Both the position numbers and the translations under genes were made by a program. A stretch of 64,000 nt of DNA from Nonomuraea wenchangensis (GTDB lineage: Bacteria; Actinomycetota; Actinomycetes; Streptosporangiales; Streptosporangiaceae): positions 114,180-178,179 of the forward strand of contig NZ_FOHX01000019.1 in the NCBI RefSeq assembly GCF_900111685.1. The letters are read 5' to 3'. Positions 43,532-51,092 of this stretch are shown piece after piece. The notes under the pieces were generated by a model, which saw only the letters and a list, made by a program, of their open reading frames with translations, did not search any database and was not told the DNA's origin. How positions within the stretch are numbered: the first letter of the stretch is position 1; every line of letters begins with the position of its first letter.

Positions 43532-44362
43532 TCACAGCTCGATGCGGCCGGTGACGCAGGTGACGGTCGATCCGCCGACCCACACGTTCCCGCTGTCGTC
43601 GGTCGCGATCCGCACCCGTCCGGCGCGGCCGATGGCGGTGCCCTGGGCGGCGACGTACGGGGCCGTGGCGCGGCCGGTGCGCAGCAGCCACTGGGCCAGC
43701 GAGGCGTTGAGGCTGCCGGTGACCGGGTCCTCGACGGTGGCGCCCTGGAGCGGGAAGAAGGCGCGCACCTCGTACGCGAGGTCCGACCCCGCCGGGTACG
43801 GCCCCGCCACGCCCACGTCGCACGGCACGGTCCCGGGCCGCAGCGCGAGCACCGACTCGGCGTCGGCGAGCAGCAGCGCCACCCAGCCGGGGCCGTTGTC
43901 GGCCCACTCGGCGTCCACGACGGCGTCCCTGGGGATGCCGAGGGCCTCGGCGAGGCTCGCCACCAGCGGCTCCTCCACGGGGCCTGAGCGGATCAGCGGC
44001 GGCGCCTGGAACGCCAGGCCGTCGCCGGTCCGCCGCACCCGTACGAGCCCCGCCCCGCACTCCTGGACGATCTCGCCGGGGTCGCGCGGCGTGCCCCCGG
44101 CCTCCAGCCAGGCGTGGCAGGTGCCGAGCGTGGGGTGCCCGGCGAAGGGCAGCTCCTGGGAGGGGGTGAAGATCCGTACCCGGTAGTCGGCCTCGGGGCT
44201 GGTGGGCGGCAGGACGAAGGTGGTCTCGGACAGGTTGGTCCAGGCGGCGAGGCGCCGCATCTCCTCGGTGCCGAGCCCGTCGGCCTCCAGCACGACCGCG
44301 AGCGCGTTGCCGAGGTAGGGGGTGGCGGTGAACACGTCGACCTGGGTGAAGGCGCGCAACAT
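43532..44362 (-). CDS. PhzF-family isomerase/epimerase-like protein
   Basis: A 276-residue protein of the diaminopimelate-epimerase fold. The catalytic Glu lies in LSETTFVLPP near residue 47. PFAGHPTLGTCHAWL and DPVTGSLNASLAQWL are PhzF signatures, and it closes GGSTVTCVTG. PhzF makes phenazine precursors, but most family members are of unknown function and no phenazine genes are near. The oppositely oriented pxp operon ends 9 bases away. ATG 44362 has a weak ribosome-binding site. Confidence 0.85.
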   Translation of the reverse strand: MLRAFTQVDVFTATPYLGNALAVVLEADGLGTEEMRRLAAWTNLSETTFVLPPTSPEADYRVRIFTPSQELPFAGHPTLGTCHAWLEAGGTPRDPGEIVQECGAGLVRVRRTGDGLAFQAPPLIRSGPVEEPLVASLAEALGIPRDAVVDAEWADNGPGWVALLLADAESVLALRPGTVPCDVGVAGPYPAGSDLAYEVRAFFPLQGATVEDPVTGSLNASLAQWLLRTGRATAPYVAAQGTAIGRAGRVRIATDDSGNVWVGGSTVTCVTGRIEL

Positions 44363-44422
44363 ACTCCGGAGTCTGACAGACGGGGCTTTCCGCGCGGTGG
44401 CGCGGACCGCACACTGTACGTT

Positions 44423-45835
44423 GTGGCGGACTTTGACGTAGTCGTCCTGGGCTCCGGGCCCGGCGGACAGAAGGCCGCGATCGCCGCGGCGAAGCTCGGC
44501 CGGCGCGTCGCCGTGATCGAGAAACGGCACATGATCGGCGGCGTGTGCATCAACACGGGCACGATCCCCTCCAAGACGCTGCGCGAGGCGGTGCTCTACC
44601 TCACCGGGCTCAACCAGCGCGAGCTGTACGGCGCCAGCTACCGCGTCAAGGACGAGATCACGGTCACCGACCTCGGCATGCGCACGCAGCACGTGATCGG
44701 CCGCGAGATCCAGGTGATCCGCAGCCAGCTCGCCCGCAACCACGTGACGGTGCTGCACGGCACCGGCCGCTTCCTCGACCCGCACACGATCGGCGTGTCC
44801 GGCGACGACGACGGCGCCGAGATGAAGATCACCGCCGACCGGATCGTGATCGCCACCGGCACCTCGCCTGCCCGGCCGGACAGCGTGGAGTTCGACGACC
44901 GTACGGTGATCGACTCCGACGCGATCCTGCGGCTGGAGCGGGTGCCGGAGACGCTGGTCGTCGTCGGGGCGGGCGTGATCGGCATCGAGTACGCCTCCAT
45001 GTTCGCCGCACTCGGCACGAAGGTGACGGTGGTGGAGCGGCGCGAGCGCATGCTGGAGTTCTGCGACCTGGAGATCGTCGAGGCGCTGAAGTACCACCTG
45101 CGCGACCTGGCGGTCACCTTCAGGTTCGGCGAGAACGTGGCGGCCGTCGAGCGGCGCGGCAGCGGCGCGCTGACCGTGCTGGAGAGCGGGAAGAGGATCC
45201 CCGCCGACTGCGTGATGTACTCGGCCGGCCGCCAGGGCAAGACCGCCGAGCTGTGCCTGGAGGCCGCGGGTCTGGCGGCCGACCGGCGCGGCCGGATCGA
45301 GGTGGACGACAACTACGCCACCGCCGTCCCGCACATCTACGCCGTGGGCGACGTGATCGGCTTCCCCGCGCTCGCGGCGACCTCGATGGAGCAGGGCCGG
45401 GTGGCCGCCCAGCACGCCTGCGGCGAGCCGGTCGAGGAGCTGGCCGAGCTGACGCCCATCGGCATCTACACGATCCCGGAGATCAGCTTCGTCGGGAAGT
45501 CGGAGGACGAGCTGACGCGGGAGAAGGTGCCGTTCGAGGTGGGCGTCTCGCGCTACCGGGAGCTGGCCAGGGGGCAGATCATCGGCGACTCGTACGGCAT
45601 GCTCAAGCTGCTGGTGTCCTCGGAGGACCGGCGGCTGCTGGGCGTGCACGTGTTCGGCACGGGGGCGACCGAGCTGGTGCACATCGGGCAGACCGTCATG
45701 GGATGCGGCGGCACCGTGGACTACCTGGTGAACGCGGTGTTCAACTATCCGACGCTGGCGGAGTCGTACAAGGTGGCGGCCCTGGACGCGATGAACAAGA
45801 TGCGGGTGGTGGCCCGCCTCACCGCGGAGATGTGA
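44423..45835 (+). CDS. sthA: Soluble pyridine nucleotide transhydrogenase (Si-specific)
   Basis: A 470-residue FAD flavoprotein that interconverts NADPH and NADH. The FAD site is LGSGPGGQKAA. The redox loop is GGVCINTGTIPSK: Cys42 is kept but the second cysteine of lipoamide dehydrogenases is Thr47, as in E. coli SthA. This separates it from disulfide oxidoreductases. The NAD site VVVGAGVIGIEYASMFA is normal. GTG 44423 is chosen from the family start; no ribosome-binding site is apparent, so initiation may be leaderless. Confidence 0.9.
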   Translation: MADFDVVVLGSGPGGQKAAIAAAKLGRRVAVIEKRHMIGGVCINTGTIPSKTLREAVLYLTGLNQRELYGASYRVKDEITVTDLGMRTQHVIGREIQVIRSQLARNHVTVLHGTGRFLDPHTIGVSGDDDGAEMKITADRIVIATGTSPARPDSVEFDDRTVIDSDAILRLERVPETLVVVGAGVIGIEYASMFAALGTKVTVVERRERMLEFCDLEIVEALKYHLRDLAVTFRFGENVAAVERRGSGALTVLESGKRIPADCVMYSAGRQGKTAELCLEAAGLAADRRGRIEVDDNYATAVPHIYAVGDVIGFPALAATSMEQGRVAAQHACGEPVEELAELTPIGIYTIPEISFVGKSEDELTREKVPFEVGVSRYRELARGQIIGDSYGMLKLLVSSEDRRLLGVHVFGTGATELVHIGQTVMGCGGTVDYLVNAVFNYPTLAESYKVAALDAMNKMRVVARLTAEM

Positions 45836-45844
45836 CCCCGGCCC

Positions 45845-46588
45845 TCACTCGTCGGAGGTGCGCCTGCTCCTGGCGGCGGGCTTCTTGCGCCCGGCGACCA
45901 GCGTGTCGCCCGGGGTGGGCGCCGGCTCCTCGGAGCGCTTGGGCGCGGTGGCGCGCGGGCGCGGGTGCGGCGCGGTGTCCTCGGTGGCGGGGCTCTCCGC
46001 GGGCGGGGTCTCGGAGGGGGTCTCGGGCCGGGCGGCCTGCTGCCCCTCGGCGGTGGCGCGGGACTCCCCGGCCTCGCCGGCGGGCCGCGCCGGGGCGTCC
46101 GGGTCGCGGAAGGACGCGATGACCCGCTCGGCGTCGTGGTCGGCGGCGAACTCGTCGGCCGCAGCCGCCTCCCGCCGCCGGATGACCACCATGTGGTCGA
46201 CCGACGCCCGCCCGGCCCCCACCACGGCCAGCAGCAGCGACGCCGCGCCGAGCAGGATGATCTCATTCATGGTGATCGGGTTGAGCGGCGGCGCGACGAG
46301 GAAGACCGCCAGCGCCTCGGCGAAGAGGAACAGGCCGGTGACGGAGACCGCGAGCCCGGCGATCAGCAGGGCCCCGCCGATGAGCTCGGCGAGCATCGTG
46401 ACCGTGGCCCATGCCTGTGGCGCGGGCGCGCCCTGCTCCAGGAACTTGGAGCCGGTGAGCTTGAGGCCGTCCTCCAGCTTGGCCCATCCGTTGGCGAAGA
46501 AGATCCCGCCCACGCACAGGCGGGCGACTAAGGCCGCGACATCACGGGAGACCTGTTTCACGCTAGTTGACTGCCCGGTACGGGACAT
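45845..46588 (-). CDS. DoxX-family membrane protein with long charged tail
   Basis: A 247-residue protein. Four membrane segments between about residues 20 and 135 (VARLCVGGIFFANGWAKL, LAELIGGALLIAGLAV, LFLFAEALAVFLVAP, LLGAASLLLAVVG) match DoxX. A hydrophilic tail rich in Ala, Pro, Glu and Arg follows to the C-terminus, so it is longer than most family members. DoxX proteins have been linked to redox stress in actinobacteria. Start ATG 46588 with TGAGGTG upstream. The MFS gene lies 8 bases upstream on the same strand. Confidence 0.8.
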   Translation of the reverse strand: MSRTGQSTSVKQVSRDVAALVARLCVGGIFFANGWAKLEDGLKLTGSKFLEQGAPAPQAWATVTMLAELIGGALLIAGLAVSVTGLFLFAEALAVFLVAPPLNPITMNEIILLGAASLLLAVVGAGRASVDHMVVIRRREAAAADEFAADHDAERVIASFRDPDAPARPAGEAGESRATAEGQQAARPETPSETPPAESPATEDTAPHPRPRATAPKRSEEPAPTPGDTLVAGRKKPAARSRRTSDE

Positions 46589-46596
46589 GGCACACC

Positions 46597-48126
46597 TCAA
46601 TCACGGCGGAGCAGCACGGCCACCGAGACGGCGGTCAGGCTCAGCAGGACGACGCTCACGACGACGGTCGTGTGCAGGGCGTTGACGAAGGCCCACCGGG
46701 CGGCGTCGAGCAGCGCGCCACCCGCGCTGCCGCCCACCTGGTGCGCCACGTGCGCGGCCGAGGCGAGGGACTGGCGGGCCTCGTCCATGCCGGCCGCGGA
46801 CACCCCGGGCACGGCGGTCAGTGCGGGGGCGTAGGCGATGGCGGTGATGGTGCCGAGCACGGCGACGCCGAGGCCGGCGCCCAGCTCGTACGCGGTCTCC
46901 TCGATGGCCGCCGCCCCGCCCGCCCGGGACTCCGGTACGGCGGACATGATGGTGTCGGAGGCGGCCAGCAGCGCCACCTGCACCCCGAACCCGATGCCGA
47001 CGAAGCAGACGGCCAGCATCACGGGGTGTCCTTCGACGCCCCAGCCCAGCGTGGGGGTGAGGGCCAGCGCGACCAGCCCGAGCCCGCCGCTCATCGTGGC
47101 CCGCAGGCCGAGCCGCGGCAGGATGTGGGCCGCCGCGAGCCCGCCGCAGATCGCCGACAGCACCAGCGGCAGCATGCGCACGGCCGCGCGCACCGGGCTG
47201 TCGCCGAGCACGAGCTGCAGGTATTGGGCGAGCATGAGCTGGAGCCCGACCAGCGCGAAGACGCCGAGCAGCACCCCGGTGACGCCGGTGGTGAACTCAC
47301 GCCGCCGGAACAGCCCGAGCTCCAGCAGCGGCACGGCCAGCCGCCGCTGCCGCCGGACGAAGGCGACGAGCAGCCCGGCTCCCGCCAGGAACACCAGCAG
47401 CGACGCCCACATCGGCATGAGGGTGCCCGAGCCCGCCTCCTTGAGCCCGAAGGCCAGCGCCAGGATGCCGGCGACCGACAGCGCCGCGCCGGCGGCGTCC
47501 CAGGGCCGGTCCCTGCGTACGGGCGAGTCGGGCAGCAGGCGGATGGCGGCGGGCAGCAGCACGAGCAGGATCGGCACGTTGATCAGGAAGACCGCGCCCC
47601 ACCAGAAGCCGACCAGCACCCCGCCGACGAGCGGCCCGACGGCGGCGCCTGCCGCGGCCACCGCGCTCCAGACGCCGAGCGCGATGGCCCGCTCGCGCCG
47701 GTCGGTGAAGACCTGGCGGATGAGCGAGAGCGTGGCCGGCATGATCATCGCGCCGCCGACGCCGAGCAGCGCCCTGGCCAGGATCAGCGTCAGCGGCGTC
47801 GGGGCGAACGCGGCCCCTGCCGAGGCCAGGCCGAACAGTACGAAGCCACACAGGACCAGGCGTTTGCGTCCGTACTTGTCGCCGAGCGTGCCGAACATGA
47901 TGAGCAGCGGCGCGACGACGAGCGAGTAGACGTCGATGATCCACAGGAGCTGCACCGCGCTCGGTTCGAGCGCGGCGGTCAGCGCGGGCACCGCGATGTG
48001 CAGGACCGTCGCGTCCACCGTGATGAGCAGCAGCGCCAGGCAGAGCAGCGCCAGGACGGACCAGCGTCGCTCGCCCGGCCGGCTCGCGGAAGTCTTGACG
48101 AGCGGTGCGGCCTGTGTGACGGTCAT
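46597..48126 (-). CDS. DHA2-type MFS drug exporter
   Basis: A 509-residue proton-driven exporter with fourteen predicted helices. Motif A is seen in MFGTLGDKYGRKRL, and SLVVAPLLI and WSAVAAAGAAVGPLVGG follow the QacA/EmrB pattern. Substrates may be toxic organic cations or antibiotics. AAGGAGG lies directly before ATG 48126. The DoxX gene follows in the same transcript. The divergent region with the TPR-membrane gene holds a palindrome. Confidence 0.88.
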   Translation of the reverse strand: MTVTQAAPLVKTSASRPGERRWSVLALLCLALLLITVDATVLHIAVPALTAALEPSAVQLLWIIDVYSLVVAPLLIMFGTLGDKYGRKRLVLCGFVLFGLASAGAAFAPTPLTLILARALLGVGGAMIMPATLSLIRQVFTDRRERAIALGVWSAVAAAGAAVGPLVGGVLVGFWWGAVFLINVPILLVLLPAAIRLLPDSPVRRDRPWDAAGAALSVAGILALAFGLKEAGSGTLMPMWASLLVFLAGAGLLVAFVRRQRRLAVPLLELGLFRRREFTTGVTGVLLGVFALVGLQLMLAQYLQLVLGDSPVRAAVRMLPLVLSAICGGLAAAHILPRLGLRATMSGGLGLVALALTPTLGWGVEGHPVMLAVCFVGIGFGVQVALLAASDTIMSAVPESRAGGAAAIEETAYELGAGLGVAVLGTITAIAYAPALTAVPGVSAAGMDEARQSLASAAHVAHQVGGSAGGALLDAARWAFVNALHTTVVVSVVLLSLTAVSVAVLLRRD

Positions 48127-48316
48127 GGGCCTCCTTGCAGGCCGATCCGCTGACAGGGCCCGCACGCGCAGGTGGTCGGCCGCTAGCGCGCCACGGTCTC
48201 GCGCCCGCCCCTCTAGGAAGGCGGCGCCCCGGCTCGTGCGCTCCGGCTTGCGTGGCAGCTTAGGCCATGGCACGCGCTTGTCATAGCGGTATCGCCTGAT
48301 CCACGGTCTGGCGCAC

Positions 48317-48328
48317 CTCTCTAGAGAG
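48317..48328. promoter_or_regulatory. Perfect palindrome in the MFS/TPR divergent region
   Basis: CTCTCTAGAGAG is a 12-bp perfect palindrome between the MFS gene start (48126) and the TPR-membrane gene start (48377). An operator for one or both promoters is plausible; no regulator gene is adjacent. Confidence 0.4.
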
Positions 48329-48376
48329 ATACAGCCATATGTCGGCATCTATCCAACGTCGGCGCCCCATCCGATC

Positions 48377-50116
48377 ATGGGAGGTGTGGGGACCGATCCA
48401 AGTGGTAAGAACGATGACATTCAGGATAGGTCCTCACGCGAGTGGTGTGACGAGGCGCTGACCAGGCTGAACGCCGGCCGCCCCGAATCCGCCCTGGAGG
48501 CCGCCCGCCGCGCCGCCGACCTCGATCCCGGGGCCGAGTGGGCGTACCGGCTCATCAGCCTCGCCCACGAGCGGCTGGGCCGCGACGCCGACGCCCTGCC
48601 CGCCGCCGAGCGGGCCGTGGCGCTCGCGCCCGGCTCCTGGCTCGCCCGCCTGCGCCTCGCCGCGGTCCTGCGCCGCCGCCCCGGCCGCTGGAGCGACGCG
48701 GTCGAGCACGCCGAGCAGGCCAGGAGGTTCGCGCCCGAGGAGGCCGGCCCCGAGGTCCTGCTGGGCGACCTCGCGCTGCTGCGCGGCGAGCACGCCCGCG
48801 CTGCGCACCGCTACCGCGCGGCGCTGGCCGTCGCCCCCGCCCATCCGCAGGCCCGGGTGAACCTGGCGCTGGCGCTGCTGCGCTGGGAACGGCCCCGCCC
48901 GCACCACGACCCGGCCTGGCCCGTGGACCCGCGCGAGACCGGCAGGGCCAGGAGGGCGCTGGAGGTCTGGTCGCGGCAGGCCCGGCTGCTGGTCGCCGTG
49001 ACCACCGTCGCCATCGCGGCGGCGGCGCTCGCCCTCGACCGGGGGGCGTCGGCGCGGCTCGCCGGGTTCGCGGTGCTCGCGCTGCTGGTGCCGCTCACGG
49101 TGCGGCAGGCCCGGCGGGTCAGGATCTGGTCGTACGTGCCCGCCATGTTCGGACGGGACCCGTGGCTCGGCGCGGGCGTGGTGGCCGCCGTGGTGTCGGT
49201 GCCGGCGTTCGCCGTCTGGCTGGTCCTCGGGACGGCGCCCGCCGTGCCCCGCGCGCTCGACCCGGTGTGGGCCGGGCTGGCGGGCGTCGTCGTGCTCGGC
49301 TGGCCGGCGCTCGCCGCCGTGCGGGCGATGGCGGAGTCCTGGCGTGGCCGGCCGCTGCGCGCTCTGGAGCAGGCGCTGCTCGCCGGCCCGGACCGTACGG
49401 CGCGGCGGGACGTGGAGGTCACGCTCTGGATCGTCCTCGTCAGGACATGGTCGGTGCTGGTGCCGCTGGTGGGCGTGGCGCTCGTGGTGGAGCCGCGGGC
49501 GGCCGTGGCGGCGCTGGCGGTGCCGTACCCGGTGGTGCGCGGCTGCCTGCGCGCCCGCCGTATGGACGACCGGTGGCTCGTGGCCGCGACGCTGCTGGTC
49601 GTGCTGTCCGCCGCCGCCTGCGCGGCCGGCGGGCTGCTGGGCTCGGCGTGGGCCTGGCGGATCGGGCTGGGGGCGCTCGCGGCGGCGGTGGCGGTGTTCG
49701 TGGCGCGGGCGGCGCGGGCCTGGTGGCGGGGCGGCCCGGGGCCGTGGCGGGCCGCGCTGATCATGTGCGACCTGCCCATGGGGTCCGGGCCGTCGGCCGC
49801 GCTGACCGCCGAGGCGCGCCGGGCCATCTCCTACGCCCGCGGCGTCGTCCTGGCCTACGGAGACGGCCTCGGCCCCCGGGTCGCCGGCGCGGCGGCCACC
49901 GTCACCTCCACCGGCGAGCTGCGCCTGATCGCCGGGACCGAGGCGTGGGAGGCGATCGAGGCCGATCCGCGCGTGGCGGTGTTCGCCGCCGACCCGCTCC
50001 AGCGGCGGTACTGGGTGGAGGTGCGCGGCATCGCGCTCGCCGACGCCGACGTGCTGCGGGTGACGCCCAAGCAGGTGTCGGTGGGCGAGTTCCCTGGGCG
50101 GCACCAGCGCCGGTGA
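48377..50116 (+). CDS. TPR, membrane, PPOX-like fusion protein of unknown function
   Basis: A 579-residue protein. Residues 20-180 hold TPR-type helical repeats (SALEAARRAADLDP, HAEQARRFAPEEAG). From about 195 to 440 there are several hydrophobic helices. The C-terminal 110 residues have the strand pattern of a split-barrel flavin-binding PPOX domain (GVVLAYGDGLGPRVAGAA, DPRVAVFAADPLQRRYWVEVRG). Flavin residues cannot be confirmed by eye. Start is ATG 48377. The haloalkane dehalogenase gene follows after 15 bases, so they may be cotranscribed. Confidence 0.65.
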   Translation: MGGVGTDPSGKNDDIQDRSSREWCDEALTRLNAGRPESALEAARRAADLDPGAEWAYRLISLAHERLGRDADALPAAERAVALAPGSWLARLRLAAVLRRRPGRWSDAVEHAEQARRFAPEEAGPEVLLGDLALLRGEHARAAHRYRAALAVAPAHPQARVNLALALLRWERPRPHHDPAWPVDPRETGRARRALEVWSRQARLLVAVTTVAIAAAALALDRGASARLAGFAVLALLVPLTVRQARRVRIWSYVPAMFGRDPWLGAGVVAAVVSVPAFAVWLVLGTAPAVPRALDPVWAGLAGVVVLGWPALAAVRAMAESWRGRPLRALEQALLAGPDRTARRDVEVTLWIVLVRTWSVLVPLVGVALVVEPRAAVAALAVPYPVVRGCLRARRMDDRWLVAATLLVVLSAAACAAGGLLGSAWAWRIGLGALAAAVAVFVARAARAWWRGGPGPWRAALIMCDLPMGSGPSAALTAEARRAISYARGVVLAYGDGLGPRVAGAAATVTSTGELRLIAGTEAWEAIEADPRVAVFAADPLQRRYWVEVRGIALADADVLRVTPKQVSVGEFPGRHQRR

Positions 50117-50131
50117 CTAGAGTTTTGTTCT

Positions 50132-51046
50132 ATGCGGATCCTGCGTACTCCCGACGAACGCTTCGCCGGACTGCCCGACTTCCCCTACGAGCCCCGATAC
50201 GCCGAGGTGGGCGACGGCCTGCGCATGGCGTACGTGGAGGCCGGCCCCGCCGGCGGCGCGCCGGTCGTGCTGCTGCACGGCGAGCCGAGCTGGTCCTTCC
50301 TCTACCGCCACGTCATGATCGAGCTGGCCGCGGCCGGGCTGCGGGCGATCGCGCCCGACCTGATCGGCTTCGGCCGCTCCGACAAGCCCGCCGACCTCGC
50401 CGACCACACCTACGCCAGACACGTCGAGTGGACCCGGGCCCTGCTGCTCGACGCGCTCGGCCTGCGCGGCATGACCGTCGTCGGCCAGGACTGGGGCGGC
50501 CTCATCGGGCTGCGGATCGCCGCCGAGCACCCGGAGCGGGTGGCCGGGATCGTGGCCGCCAACACGGGGTTGCCCACGGGTGACATTCCCATGCCCGAGG
50601 TCTGGCACCGGTTCCGTGAGTCCGTGCTCAACGCCCCGGCGCTCGACATCGCCCGGTTCGTCCAAGCCGGGTGCAGGACCCCGCTGCCGTCCGAGGTGCG
50701 GGCCGCCTACGACGCGCCGTTCCCCGACGAGACGTACAAGGCGGGCCCGCGGGCCATGCCGGGCCTGGTGCCCACCTCCCCCGACGACCCGGCCGCGCCC
50801 GCCAACCGCGCTGCCTGGCAGGTTCTCACCACGCTCGAGCGCCCGTTCCTGGTGGCCTTCTCCGACAGCGACCCGATCACCGGAGGTATGCGGCCGATCC
50901 TGCTCAAAACGATGGCAGGGACCTCCGGCCTGGAGCATCCCGTGATCAAGGGCGCGGGGCACTTCCTCCAGGAGGACGCCGGCGCCGAGCTCGGCCGGCA
51001 CATCGCCGCCTTCGTGACCTCGGCCCAGCGTGTCAGAAACGCCTAA
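50132..51046 (+). CDS. Haloalkane dehalogenase-like alpha/beta hydrolase
   Basis: A 304-residue alpha/beta-hydrolase close to HLD-I dehalogenases. The nucleophile is Asp120 in VGQDWGGLIG, an aspartate not a serine, as in dehalogenases. The oxyanion/halide residue is Glu51 in LHGEPSWSFLYR, and the catalytic His277 is in KGAGHFLQEDAG. The acid is probably Asp near SDSDPITGG. It would hydrolyse carbon-halogen bonds to alcohol plus halide. Start is ATG 50132. Confidence 0.85.
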   Translation: MRILRTPDERFAGLPDFPYEPRYAEVGDGLRMAYVEAGPAGGAPVVLLHGEPSWSFLYRHVMIELAAAGLRAIAPDLIGFGRSDKPADLADHTYARHVEWTRALLLDALGLRGMTVVGQDWGGLIGLRIAAEHPERVAGIVAANTGLPTGDIPMPEVWHRFRESVLNAPALDIARFVQAGCRTPLPSEVRAAYDAPFPDETYKAGPRAMPGLVPTSPDDPAAPANRAAWQVLTTLERPFLVAFSDSDPITGGMRPILLKTMAGTSGLEHPVIKGAGHFLQEDAGAELGRHIAAFVTSAQRVRNA

Positions 51047-51092
51047 TCGTCCGTCCAGTGCGGTATAACCGGGGGCGGACCGGGGAGGCGTG

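Noticed and set aside
43532..44362. Phenazine biosynthesis gene
   Set aside because: PhzF homologues are widespread and no other phz gene is near.
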